Shown here piece by piece: positions 17,749 to 26,249 of a stretch of 64,000 nucleotides of DNA. Position 1 is the stretch's first letter, and each line of letters begins with the position of its first letter. The position numbers and the translations under genes were made by a program. The stretch is from Maricaulis sp. (GTDB lineage Bacteria; Pseudomonadota; Alphaproteobacteria; Caulobacterales; Maricaulaceae). The notes beneath the pieces are model-generated. The model was not told the DNA's origin. It saw nothing but the letters and a program-made list of their open reading frames with translations, and made no database searches. The stretch is taken from NCBI RefSeq assembly GCF_017642925.1, contig NZ_JAEPOL010000001.1:186001-250000 (forward strand), written 5' to 3'.

Positions 17749-18090
17749 TCAGTCCACCACGTGGAAGCGCTTCTTGTCGAAGATGCGCAGGACCTGGGCG
17801 AGGTCGTGGCCGCGCTTGAGGATCTGGCCGTCCATGCCGACCACCTTGTAGGCGCCCTGGCGCTGGGCGTCGGCGGGCGTCTTGATCACGGCATACATCG
17901 GCATCTCGCTGTGCCGGCGGAAGATCGAGAACACGGCCTGGTCGCGAAGGCCGTCAATCGCATAATCCTTCCATTCGCCGCGCGCGACGAAATGGCCGTA
18001 GACGCGCAGGATGGTGTCCAGTTCCCGGCGCTGCCACATCACCGATTGTGGCGCCGGACGCACGCTGTGAGGGCTTGCTGTCACCCGCAT
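17749..18090 (-). CDS. DUF2794 family protein
   Basis: The 113-residue protein belongs to the alphaproteobacterial DUF2794 family. It shows the conserved core LRVYGHFVARGEWKDYAID, followed by VFSIFRRHSEMPMYAVIK and the C-terminal LRIFDKKRFHVVD. There is no membrane segment or signal. The function is unknown. The N terminus up to residue 17 is not conserved in character, so an internal start (MWQRREL) is possible. It is transcribed toward the C1 repeat. Confidence 0.85.
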   Translation of the reverse strand: MRVTASPHSVRPAPQSVMWQRRELDTILRVYGHFVARGEWKDYAIDGLRDQAVFSIFRRHSEMPMYAVIKTPADAQRQGAYKVVGMDGQILKRGHDLAQVLRIFDKKRFHVVD

Positions 18091-18386
18091 TCTCCCATGG
18101 GTTGAATGGCCGTTTACAGCTTACAAACATTTCACGCGGTGCCGCAAAGTCGCCACATTCCCGACCAGTTCCCGCCATACCGCGAAGCCACCGTCCAACG
18201 CGTCGGCCGGTCGCGTCAACGTTCCGGATCCTGGATTTAGACAGCCCCCCCAGCCCCCCGGGTCAAGGAGCGGCGGTCCGGTCGACACCCTCACCCCCTC
18301 TTTTGCCCGCCTGTTTCGCCTCTGGCCAAGCGCGCGCCGGCACGCTAACGCTAGGGTCCTCTCAGCCTGGAGTCTCCGAGCGTTAC
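18091..18386. other. Divergent promoter region between DUF2794 and the ABC transporter operon
   Basis: This 296-bp gap separates two divergent genes and must carry both promoters. I see C-rich tracts (about 18246-18262 and 18290-18303) and no convincing hairpin, repeat or small gene. The frame of the downstream ATPase is open back to 18048 but has no domain there. Confidence 0.5.
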
Positions 18387-19136
18387 ATGCTGGTTGCCGA
18401 CCATCTGACCAAGGATTTCGGACCGCGGCGCGCCGTCGACGACGTCTCCTTCACGCTGGAGCGCGGCGAGGTGCTGGGTTTTCTCGGCCCCAATGGCGCG
18501 GGCAAGACCACCACGATGCGCATGCTGGCCGGCGCGCTGGAAGCGGATGAGGGCCGCGCCTCGATCGCCGGGCATGACTGCGTCGCGGCACGCCTGGAAG
18601 CACAGGCCCGGCTGGGCTATCTGCCCGAGGGCGCGCCCGCCTATCCGGCCATGTCGCCGCGCGATTTCGTCGCTTTCAGCCTGCGCGCGCGCGGCTTTTC
18701 CGGGGACAGTCTGAAACGCGCCGCCACGCTGGCGCTGGAGCGTGCGAATCTGGGCGGTTATGAGCATCAGCCGATCGGCACGCTGTCCAAGGGCTATAAA
18801 CGCCGCGCGGCGCTGGCGGCCGCCATCGCCCATGATCCGCAGGTGCTGATTCTCGACGAACCGACCGACGGGCTGGACCCCAACCAGAAGGACGGGGTGC
18901 GCCAGCTGATCCGCGACATGGCACCGGACAAGGCGATCATCATCTCCACCCACATCCTCGAGGAAGTGCCCGCCGTGTGCTCGCGCGCCATCGTGATAGC
19001 CCGCGGGCGGCTGCTGTTCGACGGTTCGCCGCGCGAACTCGCCGAGCTCGCTCCGGAACGCCAGATCGAGGCCGCCTTCCGCCAGCTCACCCTGGCCCCG
19101 GCCGGTGATGGCAATACGCCGGAGGCGGCCGCGTGA
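18387..19136 (+). CDS. ABC transporter ATP-binding protein, GldA-like
   Basis: The 249-residue ATPase has Walker A GPNGAGKTT, signature LSKGYKRR (a GldA/CcmA-class variant of LSGGQ), Walker B VLILDEPTDGLDP and the switch histidine in STHILEE. It belongs to the GldA-like group of ABC-2 exporters. The gene overlaps the permease gene by four bases (GTGA), which is followed in turn by GldG-like and DUF4340 genes. In Bacteroidetes GldAFG supports gliding. Gliding is not expected here, so the transported substrate is unknown. Confidence 0.92.
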   Translation: MLVADHLTKDFGPRRAVDDVSFTLERGEVLGFLGPNGAGKTTTMRMLAGALEADEGRASIAGHDCVAARLEAQARLGYLPEGAPAYPAMSPRDFVAFSLRARGFSGDSLKRAATLALERANLGGYEHQPIGTLSKGYKRRAALAAAIAHDPQVLILDEPTDGLDPNQKDGVRQLIRDMAPDKAIIISTHILEEVPAVCSRAIVIARGRLLFDGSPRELAELAPERQIEAAFRQLTLAPAGDGNTPEAAA

Positions 19137-19876
19137 TCCACACACTCTGGGCCATCTACCGGCGCGAACTGGGTGCCTATTTCCTGACGCCGCTGGCCTA
19201 TGTCTTTCTGGCCGTGTTCGGCTTTGCCGCGCCGGCCTTTGCCTTCCATGTCGGCCGTTTCTTCGACACCAACCGCGCCGATCTCGCCCCGATGTTCGAC
19301 TATCTGCCCTGGCTGCTGGTCATCCTGATGCCGGCGCTGGCGATGCGCGCCTGGGCCGAGGAGCGCGATCGCGGCACGCTGGAATTCCTGATGGCCCTGC
19401 CGATCCCGCTCTGGGCGACGGCGGGCGGCAAATTCCTCGCTGCCTGGACGATGGCAGCCCTGGCCATCGCGCTGACCTTCCCGATGTGGATCGCGGTCAA
19501 TTATCTCGGCGAGCCGGACAATGCGGCTATCGCCACCGCCTATCTGGGCACGCTGCTTCTGGCCGGGGCCTATCTGGCGGTCGGCCAGGCCCTGTCGGCC
19601 ACCACGGCCAACCAGGTCGTCGCCTTTGTGCTCGGCGCCGGAGCGGCCTTCCTGCTGACCATGGCGGGCCTGCCCTTCGTGTTGTCCGTGCTGGGCGCCA
19701 GCGCCCCGGCAGCGGTAACCGAATTCGTCGCCGGCCTGTCGGCGCTGGATCACTACAACGCCTTCCGCAATGGCGTGATCGGCCTGGCGGACCTGGTCTA
19801 CTTCCTCGGCCTGATCGGCATCTGCCTGACCATGGGCGGCGCGCTGGTGTCCGAACGGCGCGGAGGCGGCCGATGA
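19133..19876 (+). CDS. ABC-2 type permease, GldF-like
   Basis: The 247-residue protein has about six membrane helices. It begins MIHTLWAIYRRELGAYFLTP and includes LMPALAMRAWAEERDRGTLEFLMALPI, where the EERDRGTLE motif is characteristic of ABC-2 permeases. It starts at a GTG that overlaps the ATPase stop, and its own stop overlaps the GldG-like ATG, so the four genes are likely translated as one unit. Confidence 0.88.
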   Translation: MIHTLWAIYRRELGAYFLTPLAYVFLAVFGFAAPAFAFHVGRFFDTNRADLAPMFDYLPWLLVILMPALAMRAWAEERDRGTLEFLMALPIPLWATAGGKFLAAWTMAALAIALTFPMWIAVNYLGEPDNAAIATAYLGTLLLAGAYLAVGQALSATTANQVVAFVLGAGAAFLLTMAGLPFVLSVLGASAPAAVTEFVAGLSALDHYNAFRNGVIGLADLVYFLGLIGICLTMGGALVSERRGGGR

Positions 19877-21720
19877 AACGCGCCCTCTTCACGCCGCTGA
19901 TGCTGCTGGCGCTCGCCGTGATCTTCCTGGCGGGCAACCAGATTGCCGGGCTGACCCTGCGCAGCTGGCGGCTCGACCTGACCGAACAGGGGCTCTACCG
20001 CCTCTCGCCGGGCACGGAGGAGGTGATCGCCCGCCTGACCGAGCCGGTGGAGTGGCGCTTCTACTATTCCCGCGCCGAGGCCGCCCAGTATCCCGCGATC
20101 CGCGCCTATGCCAGCCGGGTGCGCGAAATGCTGGAAGCCTATGCCGACCGCTCCGGCGGCATGATCCGCCTGACCGAGATCGACCCGCAGCCCTTCTCGC
20201 CGGACGAGGATGCCGCGCTGGAGGCGGGGCTTCAGGCTGTACCGACCGAGGCCGGCACCTCGCTCTATTTCGGCCTGGTGGCGCGCAATTCCATCGACGA
20301 ACAGGCGGTGATCCCGGTCTTCCGCGAGGATTCCGAGGCGCGGCTGGAATACGATCTCACCCGTGTCATCTCCGATCTGGAACGGCCGCGCCGGCCGCGT
20401 ATCGCCGTTGTCACCAGCCTGCCGATCACGCCGGATACCGGTGCGCCCAACCGTTTCGTCACCGAGCTGAGCGGCGCCTATGAGATTGTCTGGGTGGATC
20501 GCGATTTCCAGGACCTGCCCGAGGCCGACGCACTCCTGCTGCTGCATCCGGGCGAGCTGAGCGAGGCGCAGCTCTACCGTATCGACCAGCATGTGCTGAC
20601 CCGCGGGCGGCTGCTCGCCTTCATCGATCCGCTGGCACATGTCGCCCTGCGGCCGGGACCGGACGGTCTGCCGCCGATCCGCGCACGGCGGTCTTCGGAT
20701 CTGGGGCCGCTGCTGGCACGCTGGGGCGTGCGCTATGACGCCCAGAGCGTCGCCATGGACCGGGCGCTCGGCCTGCCGGTCGAGATTGTCGATGCCGACG
20801 GGCGGGCGCGCCGCCGCGCCTATCCCTTGTGGTTCTCGGTCGGCCAGGCCCAGCTGTCCGGCGAGGACCTGGCCACGGCCACGCTCGATCTGGGGATCAA
20901 TTTCGGCTCGCCCGGCTATCTCGAACCCGTCGGCCAGCCCGGCATGACCGTGACACCGCTGGCCGTCACCTCGCCGGAAGGTGCCGCTGTCGATGCCGAT
21001 ATCGCTGCCGGTGCGCCGGGGCCGGACGATCTTCTGCGCGGTTATCAGCCCGCACCGGCACCGCTGGTGCTGGCCGCACGCCTGTCCGGCCTGCCGGAGA
21101 CGGCCTTCCCGGACGGCCCGCCCGCAGGCGACACGCTGTTCAGCCCGGCCGATCATGTCGGCCAGGCCGATGCGCCGGTCGACATCACCGTGGTCGCCGA
21201 CGCCGACTGGCTGGACGACACTTACTATGTCCGCTCCGACCCGGCAGTCGGCGACATGATGGTGGCCGACAATCTCACCCTGGCGCTGAACCTGATCGAC
21301 ATGGCGGCCGGTGACCGGGCGCTGATCGAGGTGCGCTCGCGCACGCCCTCGCTGCGGCCGATGAGCCGGGTCGACCGGCTGCGCGAGGCGGCCGAGACCC
21401 GCTATCTGGAAATCCAGGATGCGCTGGAGCAGGAAATCGCCGATGCCGAGGCGCAGCTGGACAGTCTGACCGGTTCGGGCCAGGCCTCGGCCTTCCTGTC
21501 GGCCTCGGGCGCGGCCCAGCGCGAGGAGGCCGAACGCCTGCGTCACCAGATCGCCGAGACGCGGGCCGAGCTGCGCGCCGTCGAGCGGGATTTCCGCCGT
21601 GATATCGACGCGCTGAACGCCACACTGCAATTCTGGACCATCGGCGTGCCGCCGGTGCTGATCATCCTGGCCGGGATTGCCGGTGCGCTGGTGCGCCGCC
21701 GCCGGGGGAGGCCCTCATGA
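19873..21720 (+). CDS. GldG-like ABC transporter auxiliary protein
   Basis: The 615-residue protein has an N-terminal membrane helix (MKRALFTPLMLLALAVIFLA) and a large extracytoplasmic domain of the GldG / ABC_transp_aux type (WRLDLTEQGLYRLSPGTEEV, VEWRFYYSRAEA, VISDLERPRRPRIAVVTSL, LLLLHPGELSEAQLYRID). A coiled coil (about 495-580) follows, then a C-terminal helix (VPPVLIILAGIAGALV) and a basic tail. Family members are thought to sense or gate substrate for the paired permease. The start at 19873 overlaps the GldF-like stop; the longer frame upstream is antiparallel noise from the permease gene. Confidence 0.87.
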   Translation: MKRALFTPLMLLALAVIFLAGNQIAGLTLRSWRLDLTEQGLYRLSPGTEEVIARLTEPVEWRFYYSRAEAAQYPAIRAYASRVREMLEAYADRSGGMIRLTEIDPQPFSPDEDAALEAGLQAVPTEAGTSLYFGLVARNSIDEQAVIPVFREDSEARLEYDLTRVISDLERPRRPRIAVVTSLPITPDTGAPNRFVTELSGAYEIVWVDRDFQDLPEADALLLLHPGELSEAQLYRIDQHVLTRGRLLAFIDPLAHVALRPGPDGLPPIRARRSSDLGPLLARWGVRYDAQSVAMDRALGLPVEIVDADGRARRRAYPLWFSVGQAQLSGEDLATATLDLGINFGSPGYLEPVGQPGMTVTPLAVTSPEGAAVDADIAAGAPGPDDLLRGYQPAPAPLVLAARLSGLPETAFPDGPPAGDTLFSPADHVGQADAPVDITVVADADWLDDTYYVRSDPAVGDMMVADNLTLALNLIDMAAGDRALIEVRSRTPSLRPMSRVDRLREAAETRYLEIQDALEQEIADAEAQLDSLTGSGQASAFLSASGAAQREEAERLRHQIAETRAELRAVERDFRRDIDALNATLQFWTIGVPPVLIILAGIAGALVRRRRGRPS

Positions 21721-22793
21721 GCCAGCGGATGGACCGGCAGCGCGGCATGCGGCTCGCCATTGCGGGCATACTGGCGCTGGGACTTCTCGGCCTCGCGGCC
21801 GGGCTGACCTGGAACCAGGCGCGCCAGGCCTGGCAGCCGGAGGTTTCCGGCCCGGTCCTGCCCGACTGGCCGCAGGCGGTGAGCGAGGCCGCCGAGATCG
21901 AGATCGACAGTGCCGAAGACCATTTCACCCTGACGCGCAGCGAGACGGGCTGGATCATGCCCAGCCGCGACGGCCATCCCGTGGTCGCGGGCCGGCTGGC
22001 TGAACTCGACGCTTTCCTGGCGGGGCTGGACTATGCCGGGGCGCGCACGGCGGATCCGGCCAAACATGCCCGCCTGGGCCTGGGCGGCCGGGGCGAAGAG
22101 GGCGAGGCGACCCGGGTGACGGTGCGCGACGCTTCCGGCGCCGTGCGGGTCGATATCCTGCTGGGACGCGAAACCGAGACCGGCATTTATGTGCGCTTCC
22201 CGGGCCGCAACCGCACCTATGCGGCGCGCCCGGCCGAAACGGCGGCCAGCCTGCCACCCATCGCCGAGGCGGGGCACTGGCTGGATCTGGATTTCCTGGA
22301 ACTGGGCGCCAACGCCATCGCCGTCAGCACGATCGTGCCGGAAGCGGGCCCGGCCTACCGGCTGGAACGCCCCTCGCCAAGCGTACGCAGCTTCGCCCTG
22401 CGCCAGCCGGGCGGCTGGACGCTGATCACGGCGGCGGCGGGCAATGGTCCGGCCAGCGCGCTGGCGCGGGTGCGCTTTCGCGATGTGCGCGCAGCTTCGC
22501 GCCTTGAAGGCGAGGTCGTCGCCCGCCATATCGCCGAGACCTTCGACGGCGTGCGCGTAAGCCTGGACGTGCTGGCGCTGGGCGAAACGCGCTGGGCGGT
22601 GTTGCAGGCGGAAGCCCTGACCGACGATGCCCGCGACGCGGCCGGGGCGATCAATGCGGCAGCGGACGGGTGGGCCTTCCTCCTGTCGGACCTGACGCTG
22701 GACCGTCTGATCCGGCCGCTGGACCAGATTGCCGATCCCAGGCGGGAGACCGAAACCGATGCAGCTGAACCAGATAACCCTCCCCGTCAGTGA
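21717..22793 (+). CDS. DUF4340 domain protein of the GldAFG-like operon
   Basis: The 358-residue protein has one N-terminal membrane helix (LAIAGILALGLLGLAAGL) and an extracytoplasmic beta-rich domain with DUF4340 features: FTLTRSETGWIM, VVAGRLAELDAFLAGL, LLGRETETGIYVRFPG and YAARPAETAASLP. DUF4340 genes repeatedly accompany GldG-like genes, so it is probably the fourth subunit. The start overlaps the GldG-like stop by four bases. The final 35 bases overlap the following VOC gene. Confidence 0.83.
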   Translation: MSQRMDRQRGMRLAIAGILALGLLGLAAGLTWNQARQAWQPEVSGPVLPDWPQAVSEAAEIEIDSAEDHFTLTRSETGWIMPSRDGHPVVAGRLAELDAFLAGLDYAGARTADPAKHARLGLGGRGEEGEATRVTVRDASGAVRVDILLGRETETGIYVRFPGRNRTYAARPAETAASLPPIAEAGHWLDLDFLELGANAIAVSTIVPEAGPAYRLERPSPSVRSFALRQPGGWTLITAAAGNGPASALARVRFRDVRAASRLEGEVVARHIAETFDGVRVSLDVLALGETRWAVLQAEALTDDARDAAGAINAAADGWAFLLSDLTLDRLIRPLDQIADPRRETETDAAEPDNPPRQ

Positions 22794-23139
22794 CATCCCG
22801 CGCTCGAAGGCCTTCTACCTTCAGCTCGGTTTCCGGCTCCTGGTCGACAGTCCGCACTATTGCCGCTTCCTGGCGCCCGAGGGCGACACCACGTTCTCCA
22901 TCCATGTCGAGACCGGGCCGGTCCATCCCGGCGCGGTGATCTATCTGGAAGACGCCGACATGGATGCGCGCGTGCGCGAACTGGAGGCGAAGGGCCTGGT
23001 CTTCGAGACACGGCCGGAAGACCAGTCCTGGCTGTGGCGCGAGGCGATCCTCACCGATCCCGACGGCCACAAGATCAAGATCTACCATGCCGGCGAAAAC
23101 CGCATCGACCCGCCCTGGCGCGTGAAGCCGGAGGCTTAA
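22759..23139 (+). CDS. VOC (glyoxalase/bleomycin-resistance) family protein
   Basis: This small enzyme-fold protein of 126 residues starts MQLNQITLPVSDIPRSKAFY, a clear VOC opening with LGFRLL. It ends with DPDGHKIKIYHAGENR, where metal-ligand and fold residues are expected. The start at 22759 lies inside the end of the DUF4340 gene. A longer start at 22729 has no VOC homology. Substrate unknown; the link to the transporter is only positional. Confidence 0.85.
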   Translation: MQLNQITLPVSDIPRSKAFYLQLGFRLLVDSPHYCRFLAPEGDTTFSIHVETGPVHPGAVIYLEDADMDARVRELEAKGLVFETRPEDQSWLWREAILTDPDGHKIKIYHAGENRIDPPWRVKPEA

Positions 23140-23170
23140 GCACGGCACGTGCTGCCAGCGAGATGCGGTG

Positions 23171-23332
23171 GTCCTTCCCCTTGATGGGGAAGGTGGGCCA
23201 GCGCACAGCGCTGGGTCGGAAGGGGTGAACCCCGGTGCCGGTCCTTATAGTGCATGGTCTCGGATATTTCGCGCCCACCCTTTCCGCCCCTGCGGGGTAC
23301 CTTCCCCATCAAGGGGAAGGACAAGAGAGCTC
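23171..23332. repeat. Repeat family D, copy 1
   Basis: The inverted ends are GTCCTTCCCCTTGATGGGGA and CCCCATCAAGGGGAAGGAC, with inner stems such as GCGCACAGCGC and the segment GGAAGGGGTGAACCCCGGTG. It fills most of the 270 bp before the GlxA-type regulator. A second copy lies at 31222-31372. Confidence 0.82.
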
Positions 23333-23409
23333 CGGATTCGTGTCGAATGGCCCGATTTGCCCCATGAATGGCCTTTGGGCCATAACGGGGTGAGGCTAGG
23401 GTGGCGGGC

Positions 23410-24405
23410 ATGGATACACCGCACACCATCGTTTTCCTGATCTATCCCGGCTTCCAGCTGCTCGACCTCACCGGGCCGCTGGCCATGTTCTCGGCCGCCA
23501 ACCGGGCCGCAGGCCGCCGGCTCTACGATATCCGCGTCGCCGCACCGCAGGCGGGCAATGTTGCGAGCTCGTCCGGGCTGGCCGTCGCCGCCGGGGACAG
23601 TGCGGCCGCCGCAGCGGCCAGGCTGGGCCCGGGCTCTACCGCGATCGTCGCCGGCGGCGAGGAACCGGGCGTGCGCGCGGCACTGGACGAAGCGGATGTG
23701 CAGGCCTTCATCGACACGGCTTTCGATCGCGCCGGACGCATCGCCTCGGTGTGCTCCGGGACTTTCCTGCTCGCCCGCCGGGGCCATCTGGACGGCTGCC
23801 GTGTCACCACGCACTGGCGGTCGGCAGCCCGGCTGCAGCGCTATTATCCTGCGCTCGAAGTCGAGCCCGACGCGATCTTCGTGCGCGACGGCAAGGTGTG
23901 GACTTCGGCCGGCGTGACGGCGGGGATCGATCTCGCCCTCGCCCTGATCGAGACCGATCATGATCGCGATCTCGCCCTGGCCGTGGCGCGCGAGAATGTC
24001 GTCTACCGCATGCGGTCCGGCGGGCAAGCACAGTTTTCCGCCGATCTGGCCGCCCAGGGCGCCGATGATCGCCGGCTGGCGCGCCTCGCCGAGGCGGTGC
24101 GGGCCGCGCCGGAGCGTGACTGGTCGGTCACCGCGATGTGCGACACGCTCGCCGTCTCGCCGCGCACGCTGAGCCGTCTGTGCCGCCGCGAGATGACCAC
24201 CTCGCCGGCCGCTTTCATCGAACGCGTGCGGATCGATCTGGCGCGCTGCCTTCTAGTCGAGACCCGCCAGCGCATCGACATGGTGGCGCAGGCCTGCGGC
24301 TTCGGCACGCACCAGCGCATGGACCGCGCCTTCATGCGACAGCTGGGCGTCACGCCCAGCGATTACCGCGCCCGTTTCACCTCCCCCCTGAAAGAAGAGG
24401 CCTGA
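23410..24405 (+). CDS. GlxA-type AraC family transcriptional regulator with DJ-1/PfpI sensor domain
   Basis: The 331-residue protein has an N-terminal DJ-1/PfpI-like domain (about 5-180; IVFLIYPGFQLLDLTGPLA, SVCSGTFLLARRG with the nucleophile-position Cys, SAGVTAGIDLALAL). A C-terminal AraC DNA-binding pair of helix-turn-helices follows (VSPRTLSRLCRREM, MVAQACGFGTHQRMDRAF, TPSDYR). Such regulators bind amino-acid derivatives or carnitine-like molecules. It ends two bases before a DJ-1/PfpI enzyme gene, which it may control. A GTG at 23401 is an alternative start. Confidence 0.9.
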   Translation: MDTPHTIVFLIYPGFQLLDLTGPLAMFSAANRAAGRRLYDIRVAAPQAGNVASSSGLAVAAGDSAAAAAARLGPGSTAIVAGGEEPGVRAALDEADVQAFIDTAFDRAGRIASVCSGTFLLARRGHLDGCRVTTHWRSAARLQRYYPALEVEPDAIFVRDGKVWTSAGVTAGIDLALALIETDHDRDLALAVARENVVYRMRSGGQAQFSADLAAQGADDRRLARLAEAVRAAPERDWSVTAMCDTLAVSPRTLSRLCRREMTTSPAAFIERVRIDLARCLLVETRQRIDMVAQACGFGTHQRMDRAFMRQLGVTPSDYRARFTSPLKEEA

Positions 24406-24407
24406 TC

Positions 24408-25097
24408 ATGACCGCCACGCTGAATATCGGTTTCCTGCTGTTCGACGATATCACCCAGCTGGACTTCACCGGCCCGCTGCAGGTCCTGTCCCGCGTGCCC
24501 GGCGCGAAAGTGCACCTGGTCGGCAAGACGCTGGACCCTGTACGCACAGATTGCGGCCCCTTCATCCTGCCGGACACGACGATCGCCGCCTGTCCCGATC
24601 TCGACATGATCTGCATTCCCGGCGGATTCGGCGTGGATGCGGCGATGCAGGACGCGGAGATCGTCGATTTCGTCAAACGCCAGGGCGCCCAGGCGCGCTA
24701 TGTCACCTCGGTCTGCACCGGCGCTTTCATCCTGGGTGCAGCGGGCCTGCTGGCGGGGCGTCAGGCAACCACGCACTGGCGCTATCACGAGCTGCTGGCA
24801 GCCTTTGGCGCCGAACCGGTGAAGGCGCGCGTGGTGCGCGACGGCAATCTCTTCACCGGCGGCGGCGTGACGGCGGGGATCGATTTCGCCTTCACCGTCG
24901 TCGTGGAACTGGCCGGCGAGACCGTCGCCCAGGCGATCCAGCTGGGCCTGGAATACGATCCGCATCCGCCCGTCGATTGCGGCAGCCCGGACAAGGCCTG
25001 CCTGCACGTCCGCGGCGCTGTGGAACAGCGTTTCGCCCCGCGCGTCGAGGCTTTCGAGGGGCTGCTGCGCGAGATGCGGGCCGCCGAGGCGGTTTAG
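24408..25097 (+). CDS. DJ-1/PfpI family protein, isonitrile hydratase-like
   Basis: The 229-residue protein is a stand-alone DJ-1/PfpI domain: NIGFLLFDDITQLDFTGPLQ, MICIPGGFGVD, and the nucleophile elbow VTSVCTGAFILGAAGLL, followed by TTHWRYHELL and FTGGGVTAGIDFAF. This is the pattern of isonitrile hydratase (InhA) and its many relatives. It shares the same fold and motifs with the sensor domain of the preceding regulator, so the pair probably arose by duplication. It begins two bases after the regulator stop, with AAGAGG as ribosome-binding site. Confidence 0.87.
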   Translation: MTATLNIGFLLFDDITQLDFTGPLQVLSRVPGAKVHLVGKTLDPVRTDCGPFILPDTTIAACPDLDMICIPGGFGVDAAMQDAEIVDFVKRQGAQARYVTSVCTGAFILGAAGLLAGRQATTHWRYHELLAAFGAEPVKARVVRDGNLFTGGGVTAGIDFAFTVVVELAGETVAQAIQLGLEYDPHPPVDCGSPDKACLHVRGAVEQRFAPRVEAFEGLLREMRAAEAV

Positions 25098-25109
25098 GGG
25101 GCAAGCGTT

Positions 25110-25272
25110 GTCATCCCGGATGGATGCCCGGCGAAGGCCGGGCGCAAGTCCGGGACCCATAACCCCGGTGCTGGCTGGGCTGTCGCGTATGTCGAGCCTG
25201 CTTCCGGTCAAAAACGAGCGTATAGGTCCTGGCCCTTCGGCCCGCCTGCGCGGGCCATTCGGCCGGGATGAC
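25110..25272. repeat. Repeat family C, copy 2 (163 bp, inverted)
   Basis: It begins GTCATCCCGGATGGATGCCC and ends CCATTCGGCCGGGATGAC, i.e. it is inverted relative to copies 1 and 3. It carries the shared CGGGACCCATA and TAGGTCCTGGCCC segments. It separates the convergent DJ-1/PfpI and mmcB genes. Confidence 0.83.
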
Positions 25273-25299
25273 AGGTGGGATAGGCCGGGAAGGAAGCCC

Positions 25300-25749
25300 C
25301 TACTCCTCCACCCGCATCAGCCGGTCGGCGGCGGCGCGGGCGAAGCGCAGGGTGAGGGCCTTGCGGCGGGCCGGGGCGAGGGCGAGGACGGGGCTTTCGC
25401 GCACCACAGCCCCGCCGAACCCGTCGGCGATGATCAGGCCGGCATGTTCGGGGATGAGGTCGTGCGGGAAGCGCTGGGAGACGGCGAAATACAGCCGCTC
25501 GCAATAGCCGGCATAATTCTCCCACTTGTTGTCGGCGCGGAAGTCGGCAATGCCCGACTTCACCTCGACAATGGTGATCTCGCCCTTGCGGCCGAGCGCG
25601 GCGAGATCGGCGCGGCGGCCGTCGGGCAGGATGAATTCCGGGATCGCGCTATAGCCCATCTGCCAGAGCAGGCGCGCCGCCCCGCGCATCAGCGCCTGGG
25701 CGTCGTCGATATCCGGATTGGCGGCGGAGGCAACGTCGGACAGGTCCAT
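25300..25749 (-). CDS. mmcB: DNA repair protein MmcB (SOS-regulated putative nuclease)
   Basis: The 149-residue protein matches MmcB, a restriction-endonuclease-like family that in Caulobacter is SOS-induced and contributes to mitomycin C resistance. The nuclease-like core is visible: FILPDGRRADLAALG, ITIVEVKSGIADFRADNKWE (Asp...Glu-x-Lys pattern) and YCERLYFAVSQRFP. I chose ATG 25749 (MDLSDVASA) because a LexA box occupies 25762-25776; starts at 25785 or 25761 would place the operator inside or flush with the gene. It is divergent from the zincin gene. Confidence 0.88.
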   Translation of the reverse strand: MDLSDVASAANPDIDDAQALMRGAARLLWQMGYSAIPEFILPDGRRADLAALGRKGEITIVEVKSGIADFRADNKWENYAGYCERLYFAVSQRFPHDLIPEHAGLIIADGFGGAVVRESPVLALAPARRKALTLRFARAAADRLMRVEE

Positions 25750-25761
25750 GCCGCAAAGCAT

Positions 25762-25776
25762 GTTCCATATTTGTTC
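25762..25776. promoter_or_regulatory. LexA (SOS) box upstream of mmcB
   Basis: The sequence GTTCCATATTTGTTC is an exact GTTC-N7-GTTC alphaproteobacterial LexA operator. It lies 12 bases before the chosen mmcB start on the minus strand and 62 bases before the divergent zincin gene, so it could affect either promoter. Confidence 0.85.
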
Positions 25777-25838
25777 GCGGCGCAAGCCTGCCGCGGAAAC
25801 GGACTGACAGCGCCCGCCGTGGCCGGTATACGGGGACC

Positions 25839-26249
25839 ATGACCCGATCCCTGCCCCACGACCTTTTGCCGCCCTCCCTGGAAGATTTCGAAGCCCTGGC
25901 GGGCGGGGCCTGGGAGGGTCTGCCCGACGGCTTCCGCAAGATGTGCGGCCGGGTGGAGATCTTTGTCGCCGACTTCGCCGATGGCGAAACCCTCGACGCG
26001 CTGGGCATGGCGGACGCGTTTGAACTGACCGGCGTCTATATCGGTGTCGACCTGGCGCGCAAATCGGTGATCGATCCTTCGCCGGAACCGGACCGGGTCT
26101 TCCTGTTCCGCCGCCCGATCCTGGACGAATGGGCCGAGCGCGGCGACATCCCGCTGGGCGAGCTGATCGCCCACGTCCTCGTGCACGAGATCGGCCATCA
26201 TTTCGGCCTCTCCGACGAAGACATGCACCGCATCGAGGATGAGGGCTGA
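25839..26249 (+). CDS. Zincin-like metallopeptidase family protein (minigluzincin type)
   Basis: The 136-residue protein has the zinc-protease motif HEIGHHFGLSDEDMHRIE close to its C terminus, and the conserved PDGFRKMCGRVEIFVADFA and VFLFRRPILDEWAER blocks. This is a widespread small metallopeptidase family in alphaproteobacteria. No signal peptide is present, so it is cytosolic. It is divergent from mmcB across 89 bp containing a LexA box, and its stop overlaps the FRG gene's ATG by one base. Confidence 0.88.
   Translation: MTRSLPHDLLPPSLEDFEALAGGAWEGLPDGFRKMCGRVEIFVADFADGETLDALGMADAFELTGVYIGVDLARKSVIDPSPEPDRVFLFRRPILDEWAERGDIPLGELIAHVLVHEIGHHFGLSDEDMHRIEDEG

Noticed and set aside
19105-19872. 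Upstream extension of the GldG-like frame through the permease gene
   Set aside because: The extension is in a different frame from the permease, is Arg/Pro-rich, and the GldG-like domain starts cleanly at 19873.
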